Of a stretch of DNA of 64,000 nucleotides, positions 1 through 8,197 are shown piece by piece. The DNA is from Streptomyces sp. CB09001 (GTDB taxonomy: Bacteria; Actinomycetota; Actinomycetes; Streptomycetales; Streptomycetaceae): the NCBI RefSeq assembly GCF_003369795.1, contig NZ_CP026730.1:186001-250000 (forward strand), in the 5' to 3' direction. The notes under the pieces were generated by a model. It was not told where the DNA came from and made no database searches. It saw only the letters and a list, made by a program, of their open reading frames with translations. The position numbers were made by a program, and so were the translations under genes. Positions within the stretch are counted from its first letter, which is position 1. Every line of letters starts with the position of its first letter.

Positions 1-453
1 GACCCTGCGGGCGTGCAGCGTCAGAAACCGGCCTCCCGGCAGCGCGCACCGGACCTCCGCGCCCGCGGGTACGGCGCGCACCGCTTCCGCCGTCCCTCGC
101 AGAAGGCGCGCACCCTCCGTACGGGCCAGGCGGCCGTGGACCAGTCGCTCGAAGTCCGCGGAGCGCACCATGCGGTAGGTGAACGGGGCCGGATCGACGG
201 TGACCGAACCGCCGACCGCGCCGTGCAGACGCAGTACGGACCAGGAGGCGCTGACCGCCTCTTCGAGGCCGTCGGTGCCCGCCCCCCAGTAGCACCAGGT
301 GCGCTCCGCGGGGCGCAGCGGGCCGTCCGGCGGCTCCACCAGGGTCACGGCGGTGGCCGTGCCGCTCTCCGTCAGCCGGTGAGCGAGGCTGAGACCGGCC
401 GCACCGCCACCGAGGACGAGCACGCCAGAGTCCTCGGTGCAGCGGGGTGTCAC
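1..453 (-). CDS. crtY: Lycopene cyclase, N-terminal part (cut by window edge)
   Basis: About 151 codons are visible. The rest runs off the left edge. A flavin/dinucleotide-binding motif GGGAAGLSLA lies near residues 15-24, followed by VTLVEPP and ERTWCYW. Those blocks are characteristic of the lycopene beta-cyclase (CrtY) family, which closes the ends of lycopene to beta-ionone rings. The start is taken as GTG at 453; a GTG one codon earlier is equally possible and no strong ribosome site is visible. The gene sits downstream of litQ and litR on the same strand. In Streptomyces crtY usually heads crtYTU for isorenieratene synthesis, which would lie to the left of this window. The family assignment rests on motifs only. 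Confidence 0.8.
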   Translation of the reverse strand, partial: MTPRCTEDSGVLVLGGGAAGLSLAHRLTESGTATAVTLVEPPDGPLRPAERTWCYWGAGTDGLEEAVSASWSVLRLHGAVGGSVTVDPAPFTYRMVRSADFERLVHGRLARTEGARLLRGTAEAVRAVPAGAEVRCALPGGRFLTLHARRV

Positions 454-692
454 CACGGTCGGCGTCCGACGACCGGGCTGCCGTCGGGGCCCGGGTGCCG
501 CAGTCCGCCGTGCACCTCGGAGCCGGTGGCCGGCGTGCCGGGACAGGTTCCTGCCGCTCCTGCCGCCAGGACACGCGCGACAAGCACACCCCTCGGATCC
601 ACGTTTCACCCCTCAGTACGGACAGCGATTCCGTCCGGTCGCCATGGCTTCGGGACCTAGGCCGTCCATGGATGCGGCCGGACTCCACTTCA

Positions 693-1952
693 TCACTGGC
701 GTCGCCCCTGCGCTTCCAGGTCCGCCCGTACCTCCCGCGCCGCGCGCGTACCCGATGCCAGGGCACCCTGCACGGAGCCGGTCGCGCGGTGGTCCCCGCA
801 CACGTACCTCCCGGGGCCGAGGCGGGTGGTTCGGCTCAGCGGCCACGGCGGAAGCATCGCGGGCAGCGCGCCGTCGACGGTGCGGGCGGCCACCTGCTCC
901 CAGCCCCTCGTGTCGGTCCCGTACAGCTCGGCCAGCCGCCGGAGCAGCGCCTGTGCCCTGCCGGGGAGGTCCGTACCCAGCACGGAGGTGGAGACCAGTG
1001 CGGTGCCGGGGGGCGCGTACGTGGGAGCGACTTGGCTGAGGACGCAGGTGTTCAGGATCGCTCCGGTGCTGTCCACCATGAGGATCGGTTCGGCCGTCGG
1101 CGGACTGTCGGTGGCGTGGTAGTAGGTGGTGACGGTGCGCGTGGCCGGAACGGACAGGTCCGGGAGCAGGCCGGCGGCGGTCGCCGGGTCCGTCGCCACC
1201 ACGACCGCCCGGGCCGGCACCTCGCCACCGTCGCCGAGCAGCGCTCCGGCGTCCGTGATCTCCGCGACGGGCGTACCGAGGCGCAGGACGCCGTCGGGCA
1301 GGCCGTCGGCGAGCTGGGCCGGTACGGCGCCGATGCCCTCAGCCGGCAGGCACAGGGACCCTCGGGCCATGCTCCGCCAGACGAGGTGGAAGAACCGGGC
1401 GGAGGTCTCGAGCCGGTCCTCCAGGAAGACGCCGGACAGGAACGGCCGCAGAATGCCGGCGATCGCGGCGTCCGACAGTCCCGCCCCGGACAGGGCTGCC
1501 GCGGTGGAGCGGTCCCGGCGTCGTCGAGTAACGGACACGGGCAGTACGGCGTCCCGTGCGGTGAGTGCCGCCAGCGCGGTCAGATCGCGGGCCGACAGGG
1601 CCCGCCCCGGTAGCAGCGTCCCCGCCGCACGGGGCTCCCTGGTCGGATCGGCGAGGCGGACGGGCCCGCTCGGAGTGTGCGCCACGACGCCCGCAGTGAA
1701 CGGCCTCAGTCGCAGGCCCTTCAGGGCCATACGCCGCTTCACCTGCGGATAGGAGGTGTTGAACACCTGGAACCCACGGTCCAGCAGGAAGCCGTCCCGC
1801 CGGTCCGTGCGCATCCGGCCCCCGACACCGTCGGACGCCTCCAGGAGTGCCACCCGCCATCCGGCACGGCACAGGTCGAGGGCGCAGGCCAGGCCTGCCA
1901 GCCCCGCACCGACGACGACCACGTCCGCTGCCCGGCGATGTCCGTCGCTCAT
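693..1952 (-). CDS. litQ: FAD-dependent oxidoreductase LitQ
   Basis: The product is 419 aa and resembles the amine-oxidase/phytoene-desaturase fold. It has an N-terminal GAGLAGLA Rossmann motif at about residues 15-22, the GGRMRTD segment near 45, and a C-terminal PGRYVCGDH...GSVQGALASG FAD-contacting block. The ATG at 1952 is preferred because AGGAG lies just upstream; a GTG at 1964 is the alternative. In S. coelicolor a putative oxidoreductase gene, litQ, is grouped with litR beside the crt genes, and the order crtY-litQ-litR here fits that. Its substrate is not established. It could act on a carotenoid intermediate, but that is an inference from location. Confidence 0.8.
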   Translation of the reverse strand: MSDGHRRAADVVVVGAGLAGLACALDLCRAGWRVALLEASDGVGGRMRTDRRDGFLLDRGFQVFNTSYPQVKRRMALKGLRLRPFTAGVVAHTPSGPVRLADPTREPRAAGTLLPGRALSARDLTALAALTARDAVLPVSVTRRRRDRSTAAALSGAGLSDAAIAGILRPFLSGVFLEDRLETSARFFHLVWRSMARGSLCLPAEGIGAVPAQLADGLPDGVLRLGTPVAEITDAGALLGDGGEVPARAVVVATDPATAAGLLPDLSVPATRTVTTYYHATDSPPTAEPILMVDSTGAILNTCVLSQVAPTYAPPGTALVSTSVLGTDLPGRAQALLRRLAELYGTDTRGWEQVAARTVDGALPAMLPPWPLSRTTRLGPGRYVCGDHRATGSVQGALASGTRAAREVRADLEAQGRRQ

Positions 1953-2189
1953 CTGTCTCCTCACTCGACGTCATGTCCGTGCTGTCCAGGCGCTGCGGGC
2001 CGACCGTTCGGCCCCTCCGCCTCGGCCGACGTCCCAGACCGTTCGGCACGGGCCGGGGACCGAAACCCGGTGCGAGTCGCGGCGAAACGCCCGCCGGCCG
2101 ACGACCGGGCCACGACCACCAGGTCAGCGGACCACGTCACCCGGCCGATGCCCAGCCGCCACGACGAAGGGCAGTCGGACGACAACACC

Positions 2190-3194
2190 TCACGGGTACA
2201 CCGACGACTCCAGAGCGGCGACCGCTTCGGCAAGCCCCGACGGACGCGCCAGACCGGCCACCGCCTGGCCCGACCATCCGGGGCCCAGGGTGAGCACGAC
2301 GGGCCGCCGCCGGGCGCCGCGCACGCCCCACTCCATGGCGGCCACGTGCTGGGCCAGCGGCCGGCTGGCGGTGGTGCGGGACTGCGACCACAGCGCCACC
2401 GCGGCCGGCCCGGTCCTGCGCACCGCCGCGACGAGCGACTCTACGGGCAGCGCACCTCCGAACATCCGCACCGGGATTCCTCGCTCCGTGAGTGCCGCCG
2501 ACAGTACCTCCAACGGCAGCGTGTGATTCTCCCCGGGCACGCAGGCAAGCACCGTGGTGGCACCGGGGCGGTCCTCGACCGTGCGGGATGTGGCGCATCG
2601 GAGCGCCCCCGACACGTGCCAGGACAGGAAGTGCTCGACCTCGACGTACTTCTCGCCGGACGTCTCCCACTTGCGGCCGACGGCCTGGAGCGTGGGCACG
2701 ATCACCTCGGTCCAGGCGGCGACCAGCCCGTGTTCGGCGATTGCGGCGAGCAGCAGTTCGTCCAGGACGGCGGCGTCCAGGCGCAGGGCGGCCCTCGCGA
2801 TCCCCCGGCACTCCTGTCGCACGTCGCCCAGTCGCAAGCCGCTCCCCGCCCGGCTTCGGTGCCCGCCGGAAACGCGTCGGGCCGCGTCCGTACTTCGGGG
2901 CCCGGGCGCTGTCGGGCCCTCCTCGCTGCGCGCGAGCCGGGCCGCCTCGGCCGGTGGCAGCCCGGTCGCCGTCAGGGCGCACATCCGTTCCAGCCTCGCC
3001 ACGTCCTCCGCCGTCCAGCGCCGATGCCGTCCACCCGTGTGCGCGTCCGGCCCCAGTCCGTACCGGCGGTCCCACGTGCGGACCGTGGTGGGCGCCACCC
3101 CCAGACGCCGGGCCACCTCGCCGGTGGTCAGCCCGCCTCGGCGTGTACCGCCCTCGCCGACCGGGTCGTCACTGGCTCCCGTGTGCGCGTTCAC
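2190..3194 (-). CDS. litR: MerR-family B12-dependent light regulator LitR
   Basis: The product is 334 aa. An N-terminal MerR helix-turn-helix spans roughly residues 20-75 (LTTGEVARRLGVAPTTVRTW, then RRYGLG). The C-terminal half resembles the CarH/LitR adenosylcobalamin-binding module: a four-helix segment with a W...EH motif (KWETSG to VEVEH) and a GENHTLPL stretch matching the ExH B12-binding motif. LitR/CarH proteins repress carotenoid genes in the dark and release DNA when light breaks the B12 bond. The GTG at 3194 is preferred because a TATAGT -10 hexamer ends 7 nt upstream, suggesting a leaderless mRNA. The W-to-EH spacing is one residue longer than I recall for Thermus CarH. Divergent from litS. 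Confidence 0.9.
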   Translation of the reverse strand: MNAHTGASDDPVGEGGTRRGGLTTGEVARRLGVAPTTVRTWDRRYGLGPDAHTGGRHRRWTAEDVARLERMCALTATGLPPAEAARLARSEEGPTAPGPRSTDAARRVSGGHRSRAGSGLRLGDVRQECRGIARAALRLDAAVLDELLLAAIAEHGLVAAWTEVIVPTLQAVGRKWETSGEKYVEVEHFLSWHVSGALRCATSRTVEDRPGATTVLACVPGENHTLPLEVLSAALTERGIPVRMFGGALPVESLVAAVRRTGPAAVALWSQSRTTASRPLAQHVAAMEWGVRGARRRPVVLTLGPGWSGQAVAGLARPSGLAEAVAALESSVYP

Positions 3195-3201
3195 ACCCCC
3201 C

Positions 3202-3207
3202 ACTATA
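3202..3207 (-). promoter_or_regulatory. -10 element of the litR promoter
   Basis: On the minus strand the hexamer TATAGT is followed by seven bases and then the GTG start of litR. That places the expected transcription start at or next to the start codon. The -35 region would fall in the spacer and left arm of the adjacent inverted repeat, so a protein bound there would block this promoter. Confidence 0.55.
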
Positions 3208-3210
3208 CGA

Positions 3211-3247
3211 CGCACAAACGACGCGTGTTGTCTGCGTCGTTTGTGCG
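3211..3247. promoter_or_regulatory. Perfect 14-bp inverted repeat between litR and litS
   Basis: The arms CGCACAAACGACGC (3211-3224) and GCGTCGTTTGTGCG (3234-3247) are exact reverse complements separated by 9 bp. The repeat overlaps the probable -35 region of litR and lies about 110 bp upstream of the litS start. The divergent layout and MerR-type partner make it the obvious candidate LitR operator controlling both genes. Binding itself is inferred. Confidence 0.7.
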
Positions 3248-3359
3248 CCCCAACACTGGGACCACGCACGAGGCAGCCACGCAGGGCAGACCGGCGACGT
3301 GCAGCTCGGCGGACGGCCCCTCCCGTCCCCCCGTACAACGCACGGCAGGAGGAACGGGC

Positions 3360-3968
3360 ATGAACACGCGCACACGACCGACCACCGCCTTGGTCCCGCC
3401 CGTGGAGGAGACGCGGTACGAGGAGGAACTGGCGCAGGGCCTCGTGAACGCCGACGAGGAAGCGTTCGCGGCGATCTACCGGCGCTGGGGATCACTCGTG
3501 CACACCATGGCCACCCGGTCCCTCGGCGACACTCACGAGGCCGAGGACGTGACCCAGCAGGTCTTCGTCGGCGCATGGCGCGGGCGGCACGGTTTCCGGC
3601 CCGAGCGGGGCCCACTCGGCGCCTGGCTCGTCGGCATCACGCGCCGGAAGATCGTCGACGCGCTGGCCGCCAGGACACGGCGTCTGTCCCTGATCGAGTC
3701 GGCCGGACAGGACGTCACGCCCGCCCGTCTCGTCCGGCCGGCACCGGACGAGGTACTCGACCGCGTACTGCTTCTGGAGGCCCTGTCCCGACTGCCCCCA
3801 GCCCAGCGAGAAGTCTTGTGCCTGGCCTTCTACGAGGACCTGACACAGGCCCAGATCGCGGAACGCACGGGGGCGCCCCTGGGCACGGTCAAGAGCCACG
3901 CCCGCCGCGGCCTGCACCGGCTGCGCACGGCAGTCGACCCGGGCACCGCGCAGGAGATGTGCGCCTGA
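3360..3968 (+). CDS. litS: ECF sigma factor LitS
   Basis: The product is 202 aa, a normal length for an extracytoplasmic-function sigma factor. Region 2 spans about residues 28-100 and includes EAEDVTQQVFVGAWR and GAWLVGITRRKIVD. Region 4 spans about 135-190 and includes LPPAQREVLCLAFYEDLTQAQIAERTGAPLGTVKSHARRGLHRLR. In S. coelicolor the litS sigma factor is required for light-induced transcription of the crt genes and is encoded next to litR, as here. It is followed by a secreted DUF4397 protein and then a small zinc-binding protein that may be its anti-sigma factor. Confidence 0.9.
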   Translation: MNTRTRPTTALVPPVEETRYEEELAQGLVNADEEAFAAIYRRWGSLVHTMATRSLGDTHEAEDVTQQVFVGAWRGRHGFRPERGPLGAWLVGITRRKIVDALAARTRRLSLIESAGQDVTPARLVRPAPDEVLDRVLLLEALSRLPPAQREVLCLAFYEDLTQAQIAERTGAPLGTVKSHARRGLHRLRTAVDPGTAQEMCA

Positions 3969-4075
3969 CCGGAAAGGAGCGGAGACGGCCGGGGCGCATC
4001 CATGGCACCGGTCACCCGCGAAACACCTCTGAGACTGCCCAGCAGGCGGAATCTCCCCAAGGAGGGCTGATCCTC

Positions 4076-4870
4076 ATGACTTCCCGCACCACCATCACCG
4101 TCGCCGCCTCGGCCGGGGCCTGCGTCCTGGCCCTCGGCCTGACCGGACCCGCCGCCACGGCTGCTCCGGAACAGGCGCAGGGCACGGGCCTGGTGTCCGT
4201 CTTCCACGGCATCCCCGGGATGACGGTCGACGTCTACGCCAACGGCGACGAACTGCTCAGCGGCTTCAAACCCGGCACGGTGACCGATCCCCGGTCCCTC
4301 GACGCGGGGACCTACGACATCGAGGTCTTCAAGGCCGGTCAGGATCCCGACGGCACACCGGCCCTCGGGAAGGAGGTGAAGGTGACCGAAGGCAGCAACG
4401 CGACCGTCGCCGCCCATCTCTCCACCGACGGCAAGCCCCGGCTGACGACGTTCGCCAACGACGTCTCGAAGACGGACACCGGCAAAGCGCGCCTCACGGT
4501 ACGCCACGTCGCGGCCGCGCCCGCCGTGGACGTACGGGCAAACGGGCAGCCCCTGTTCACCGACCTGACGAACCCGGGCGAGGACACCACGTCCGTCGAC
4601 TCGGGCACCGTGACCGCCGACGTCGTGCTCGCCGGCACGGACACCGGGGCCATCGGACCGGCCGAACTCACTCTCAAAGAGGGCACGGCCAACGTTGTCT
4701 ACGCGTGGGGCAGCGCCGAGGACAAGACTCTGACTCTGGCCGACCAGACCTTCAGCGGCCCGAAGTCGACGCCCCACGCGGTCCACCCGGGCGGCGCCGG
4801 CGCGGCAATAATTCCGAACTCGTCCGACCAGTGGGCGCTCTGGGCCGCGACGCCGGAGCGGTCGCGGTGA
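4076..4870 (+). CDS. Secreted DUF4397 protein
   Basis: The product is 264 aa with a Sec signal peptide (hydrophobic stretch near residues 10-28 and a probable cleavage after ATA). Two DUF4397 beta-rich repeats follow, starting at LVSVFHGIPGMTVDVYANG and RLTVRHVAAAPAVDVRANG. The function of the family is unknown. AAGGAGGG lies 10 bases before the ATG. The gene directly follows litS and occupies the position called litA in S. coelicolor, so it may be co-transcribed with litS; I am not certain of that name. DUF4397 relatives often end in a membrane anchor. None is evident here, where the tail reads IIPNSSDQWALWAATPERSR, so the C-terminus may have been altered by a frameshift. Confidence 0.8.
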   Translation: MTSRTTITVAASAGACVLALGLTGPAATAAPEQAQGTGLVSVFHGIPGMTVDVYANGDELLSGFKPGTVTDPRSLDAGTYDIEVFKAGQDPDGTPALGKEVKVTEGSNATVAAHLSTDGKPRLTTFANDVSKTDTGKARLTVRHVAAAPAVDVRANGQPLFTDLTNPGEDTTSVDSGTVTADVVLAGTDTGAIGPAELTLKEGTANVVYAWGSAEDKTLTLADQTFSGPKSTPHAVHPGGAGAAIIPNSSDQWALWAATPERSR

Positions 4871-5295
4871 CCGGAATCCTGGTGTGCCACCGAGTCACCG
4901 GCCCGCGTGGCGGACACCGTGCGAACGACTGACCGGACCGGCGAGGTCGGCCGTCACACCGGCGGCCGACCTCGCCGTTTCGGGCCGGCCGCCGAAACCC
5001 GCGCCGGGACCGCCCGCTTCCGGGCTTGCACCCCCGTAGCGGGAGGCGGCTGCCGAGCCTTTGCCCGCGCCGGACAGTCACCGCCCGGCACCGCCGTCGC
5101 GGCCGCGTCGCCCAACCGTGATGGCCCCCGTCGTCGAACGGCTTACGTGTGCGCTGCCGTTCGGGTTCGTGCGCGGGTACTACGCCGCCAACCTCGTCGG
5201 CCCGGCGGAGTCTGCACGCGAGTGACCACACGCCGCCCAATGCGCGAGCGGCGTGCACGGGCAAGGACGACGAAGCCCCAGAGCAGGAGGGCGCA
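4871..5295. other. 425-bp intergenic region after the DUF4397 gene
   Basis: It contains a strong hairpin terminator at 4939-4977. The rest is GC-rich and I see no convincing coding sequence or known RNA. The promoter for the small anti-sigma-like gene at 5296 must lie in the right half, but no -10/-35 pair stands out. Confidence 0.5.
4939..4977 (+). terminator. Hairpin terminator after the litS/DUF4397 unit
   Basis: A perfect 15-bp stem, CGGCGAGGTCGGCCG (4939-4953) with its exact complement at 4963-4977, encloses a 9-nt loop and is followed by TTT. It lies 68 bp after the DUF4397 stop codon. It suggests the zinc-finger gene at 5296 is transcribed separately. Confidence 0.75.
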
Positions 5296-5706
5296 GTGGG
5301 TCACGTACACCCCTCGCACCTGGTGGATCTGGCACTCGGTCACGCGGGGGGCGACGCGGACGTCGGCGCCCTGCGGCACGCCGAGTCATGCCCGCGCTGC
5401 CGCGAGGAACTGCTGCGGTTGACCCGCGTGGTAACCACTGCGCGCAGCGTGGAAGCATCGGACTTGCCAGTGGCTCCGCCCGAGTGCGTGTGGCAGCGCA
5501 TCTTCCTCGAAGCACACCAGGAGACCGCCGGGCTGCCCCGACCCGGGGAACACCCCGCTCACCGGTCCGCCGGCGGGAAGGCTCGCGTTGTGCAACACCG
5601 GTGGACGAGCCGCGCGGACAGGGGCCTTCTCGGACGCGCTCTGGCCACCGCCGTCCTTCTGCTCCGGCGGAGGCGGATCAAGGCCGGTCGGGCGACTGAT
5701 CGATAG
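5296..5706 (+). CDS. Small zinc-binding anti-sigma-like protein
   Basis: The product is 136 aa. The GTG start follows GGAGG by five bases. An N-terminal helix leads into HAESCPRC at about residues 28-35, which is the Hx3Cx2C motif of ZAS-domain anti-sigma factors. These proteins hold ECF sigma factors inactive at the membrane. A membrane helix would be expected near the C-terminus, but only a short, arginine-interrupted stretch (RALATAVLLLRRRR) is present, so the protein looks truncated or soluble. Its position two genes after litS suggests LitS as partner, and it may be the gene called litB elsewhere. Both points are inference. Confidence 0.6.
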   Translation: MGHVHPSHLVDLALGHAGGDADVGALRHAESCPRCREELLRLTRVVTTARSVEASDLPVAPPECVWQRIFLEAHQETAGLPRPGEHPAHRSAGGKARVVQHRWTSRADRGLLGRALATAVLLLRRRRIKAGRATDR

Positions 5707-5967
5707 TCCGACGCGGAGGCGGTACGGGCCATGGACTCCAACGATGCGGAGTCCGGACGTCTCGCCGCCGCCCGGGCAGGCATCGCGGCCCCTCGCCCCT
5801 TGGGAGTCGGGACCGAACACGGTTGCGACTGCCCTCATTTCTGAGGGGCTGGTTGTGCAGACCGGCGGCGCGGCGGGTGTCGTGGGTGACTCCCCCACCA
5901 CCAGCGTGCCGCTGTCTGTGCCCGCCGGGGGTGAGCGCTTGGCCTCGCCGGACCGCGGCGCCTGCCG

Positions 5968-6678
5968 TCACGGCGTTCGTGGCCCCTGCGGGCTGTCGAG
6001 CGCGTGGGCCCAGGCCAGCAGTTCGGGAGCGTCCAGCGACGGTAACCACGCGTCGGCCCGGATGGCACCGTCGCCCTGCGGCCGGGGACCGACGCCCAAG
6101 ACCCGCAGGCTTGCCCGGCGGGCTGCCTCCACACCGGTCAGGGAGTCCTCCACCGCGAGCGCCCGGCGTGGGGGGACACCGCAGAGCCGGGCCGCCACGG
6201 CGTACACGTCGGGATGGGGCTTGGGGCGTACGCGGTCCCCGGCGTCGGGGACGACGAGGTGCCGAAAGTGCGCGAGCAGCCCGGCCCGTTCCAAGCTGCC
6301 TTCGACCACCACTCTCGGGCAGTTGCTGGCCACCGCGAGCGGCAGACGGCCGGAGAGCAGCCGTACGAGCCGGGCAGCACCCGGCATCGTCACCGGTTCT
6401 TCGGTGACCAGTGCCAGAAAGTGGTCGAGAAGCGCGGCTGTCAGGTCCTCGGCCAGTTCGGGTTTGTGCACGGCCTGGGCCATGAGCCGGCCGCAATCCT
6501 CGTAGTGCAGGCCGAGGGCCTGCTCCGCGAACCCGGGCGGTGGTTGAAGGCCGTGCTCCCGGAAGGCCCGGCTGCGGGCCTCCTGCCAGTGGCGTTCGCT
6601 GTCCATGAGGGTGCCGTCGCAGTCGAAGACGACGGCTTCGAGTGACCAGTCGAGCAAAGCGTGGTCCAAGGTGGTCAC
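5968..6678 (-). CDS. HAD-superfamily hydrolase (phosphoglucomutase/phosphatase type)
   Basis: The product is 236 aa with all four HAD motifs: DCDGTLMDS (motif I, about residues 19-27), ASNCPR (motif II), the lysine of RPKPHPDVY (motif III) and VEDSLTGVEAA (motif IV). A helical cap lies between motifs I and II, typical of the beta-phosphoglucomutase/GPP branch. It probably removes phosphate from a small sugar or alcohol phosphate, but the substrate cannot be read from sequence. The GTG start at 6678 follows GGGAGG at good spacing. It is divergent from the TetR gene at 7046 across a 367-bp region. Confidence 0.85.
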   Translation of the reverse strand: MTTLDHALLDWSLEAVVFDCDGTLMDSERHWQEARSRAFREHGLQPPPGFAEQALGLHYEDCGRLMAQAVHKPELAEDLTAALLDHFLALVTEEPVTMPGAARLVRLLSGRLPLAVASNCPRVVVEGSLERAGLLAHFRHLVVPDAGDRVRPKPHPDVYAVAARLCGVPPRRALAVEDSLTGVEAARRASLRVLGVGPRPQGDGAIRADAWLPSLDAPELLAWAHALDSPQGPRTP

Positions 6679-7045
6679 CGGGGCCTCCCATGCTTTCGCA
6701 CATATGCGGTATTCCCGCCTCCACAGGAAACGGAAAGATAGTTCCCACTACGTTATTTCCGCCCGGGCAAATCGGGCAATAACCCTTTTCGGTGACTCGA
6801 CGGGCGTCAAGAACAGGTGTATAGCGATGCGGCGACCCGTCTGGCGCGGCCGTTGAGCGTCAACGCCACGCGACTGCCGGTTCGGTTGACACGCACGCTC
6901 GACCGCAAGGCCCGGAGCGTTGTCCTTCCATTACCACTCGCACGCGTTCGCATTCGAAAGAACTGTGTAATTGCCGCCCGAAAGGGCCCGTTTGGGCTCC
7001 GGGCGTACGCTGGCGCACTAAATTCGTGGCCCGGCATCAGAACAC
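6679..7045. other. 367-bp intergenic region between HAD and TetR genes
   Basis: This region is less GC-rich than its surroundings and presumably holds both divergent promoters. It contains a nested inverted repeat at 6752-6783. TACGCT near 7003 could be a -10 hexamer for the TetR gene. I see no coding sequence. Confidence 0.45.
6752..6783. promoter_or_regulatory. Nested inverted repeat upstream of the HAD gene
   Basis: GTTATT (6752-6757) pairs with AATAAC (6778-6783). Inside it GCCCG (6761-6765) pairs with CGGGC (6773-6777). The element lies 75 bp upstream of the HAD gene and about 260 bp upstream of the TetR gene. It could be an operator or a structured leader; nothing decides between these. 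Confidence 0.4.
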
Positions 7046-7735
7046 ATGAGGGCGGACGGAACGTTGCAGGAACGGGCGAAGGCAACCCGCAGATCCCTGG
7101 TGGAAGCGGCAGCCCAACTGTTCGCCGAACAGGGATATGCTGCCACCAGCGTCAACGGCATAAGCGCGAGGTCGGGCCGTACCAGCGGCGCCGTCTACTT
7201 CCACTACACCGGCAAGGAAGGAATCGCCGTCGCCGTCGTCGAGGATCGGTTCGCCACCTGGCCCCAGCTCGCAGCACGCTACGGAGACGACACCGTCCCC
7301 CCTCTCGAACGGCTCGTCGCCGTCAGCTACGACATCGCACACGCCCTTACTCGGGATCCCGTGACGCGTGCCGGTGCCCGTCTGTGGACCGAGCGCACCG
7401 TCATCAAAGCTTACGTTCCCGACCCCTTCGCACTCTGGACCGCCGCCACCACGCGACTGCTCGCACAGGCCCGGCTGGCAGGACACGTCAACGAGGGCAT
7501 CCGCCCCGCCCGCACGGCCCGCACCCTGGTGCCCGCCTTCTTCGGTCTGTGCACCCTCACCGAGGCAATCGAGGGCACGACCGTCCTCGACGGCCGCGGC
7601 GAACCAGCCATGGGCCAGGCTGCTCTGCGAGTCACCGGCGACACTCGCCCTCCCGCGTCCGATGGTCACGCGGACGGTCAACCCTCTGCGCCTTCGAAAG
7701 GACAGTCGGCGCCACGCCGGGAGACCGAGGCGTGA
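7046..7735 (+). CDS. TetR-family regulator, gamma-butyrolactone-receptor-like
   Basis: The product is 229 aa. An N-terminal TetR helix-turn-helix spans residues 8-55 (RSLVEAAAQLFAEQGYAATSVNGI, then GRTSGAVYFHYTGKEGIAVAVVE). The GAVYFHYTGKE wording is typical of the ScbR/ArpA gamma-butyrolactone receptor branch. Such receptors repress antibiotic or developmental genes until they bind an autoregulator or antibiotic. No butyrolactone synthase (AfsA type) or biosynthetic cluster is in the window, so this may be an orphan pseudo-receptor. The last 30 residues are low-complexity and rich in Pro, Ser and Arg. Confidence 0.8.
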   Translation: MRADGTLQERAKATRRSLVEAAAQLFAEQGYAATSVNGISARSGRTSGAVYFHYTGKEGIAVAVVEDRFATWPQLAARYGDDTVPPLERLVAVSYDIAHALTRDPVTRAGARLWTERTVIKAYVPDPFALWTAATTRLLAQARLAGHVNEGIRPARTARTLVPAFFGLCTLTEAIEGTTVLDGRGEPAMGQAALRVTGDTRPPASDGHADGQPSAPSKGQSAPRRETEA

Positions 7736-8197
7736 GCTTTGCAGTAGCTGACAGTGTGCGCGGCAGTCGATCGCACAGTTGCCGAGCCCCCCGCCGGGCA
7801 GTCGCGCCACTAACCTCACCGCTACAGCAGTCGCACCTCTTGTAGAACCTCCACAAGCGACCAGGTCGAGTAGCAAGTCAGTGCACCGGAGCGTTCGACG
7901 GCTGCCCGCCGGTTCAGAATCCATCCGACGGTCAGCCAGTCTGCAATGTCACCACCATCACGGCAAGGTAAGCCACGCACTCCGCCGGTATCTGTTGACG
8001 CGTCAGTATGGTTAGCAAGGGGTTAGCAAGTGTCCTGCCACAGCCACCCACACATGGACACACTCTCGACAGGTACGGCTCGGCGCATCGGGCTTGCAGC
8101 GAACCCAGTCGCCCAGCGTGCGTGAGGAGCCCGTGAAGGACGACGGCAGGACGGCCGACCGGCTGGCCACCACTGGCCCGTCATCGATTCCAGCAGG
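7736..8197. other. 462-bp convergent intergenic region with no gene
   Basis: It lies between the ends of the TetR and pirin genes. I find no credible coding sequence, tRNA or strong terminator hairpin. GC content drops in places (around 7820-8040). TGACGCGTCA (7997-8006) is a perfect palindrome, followed by a 10-bp direct repeat at 8010-8030. The stretch could be a relic of a lost gene or hold a small RNA. Confidence 0.5.
8010..8030. repeat. 10-bp direct repeat with 11-bp period
   Basis: GGTTAGCAAG occurs at 8010-8019 and again at 8021-8030, one helical turn apart, just after the palindrome TGACGCGTCA. No nearby gene start explains it. Confidence 0.6.

Noticed and set aside
7905..7925. Possible tRNA T-loop (GGTTCAGAATCC)
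   Set aside because: No matching acceptor, D or anticodon stems surround it and the T-stem does not pair.
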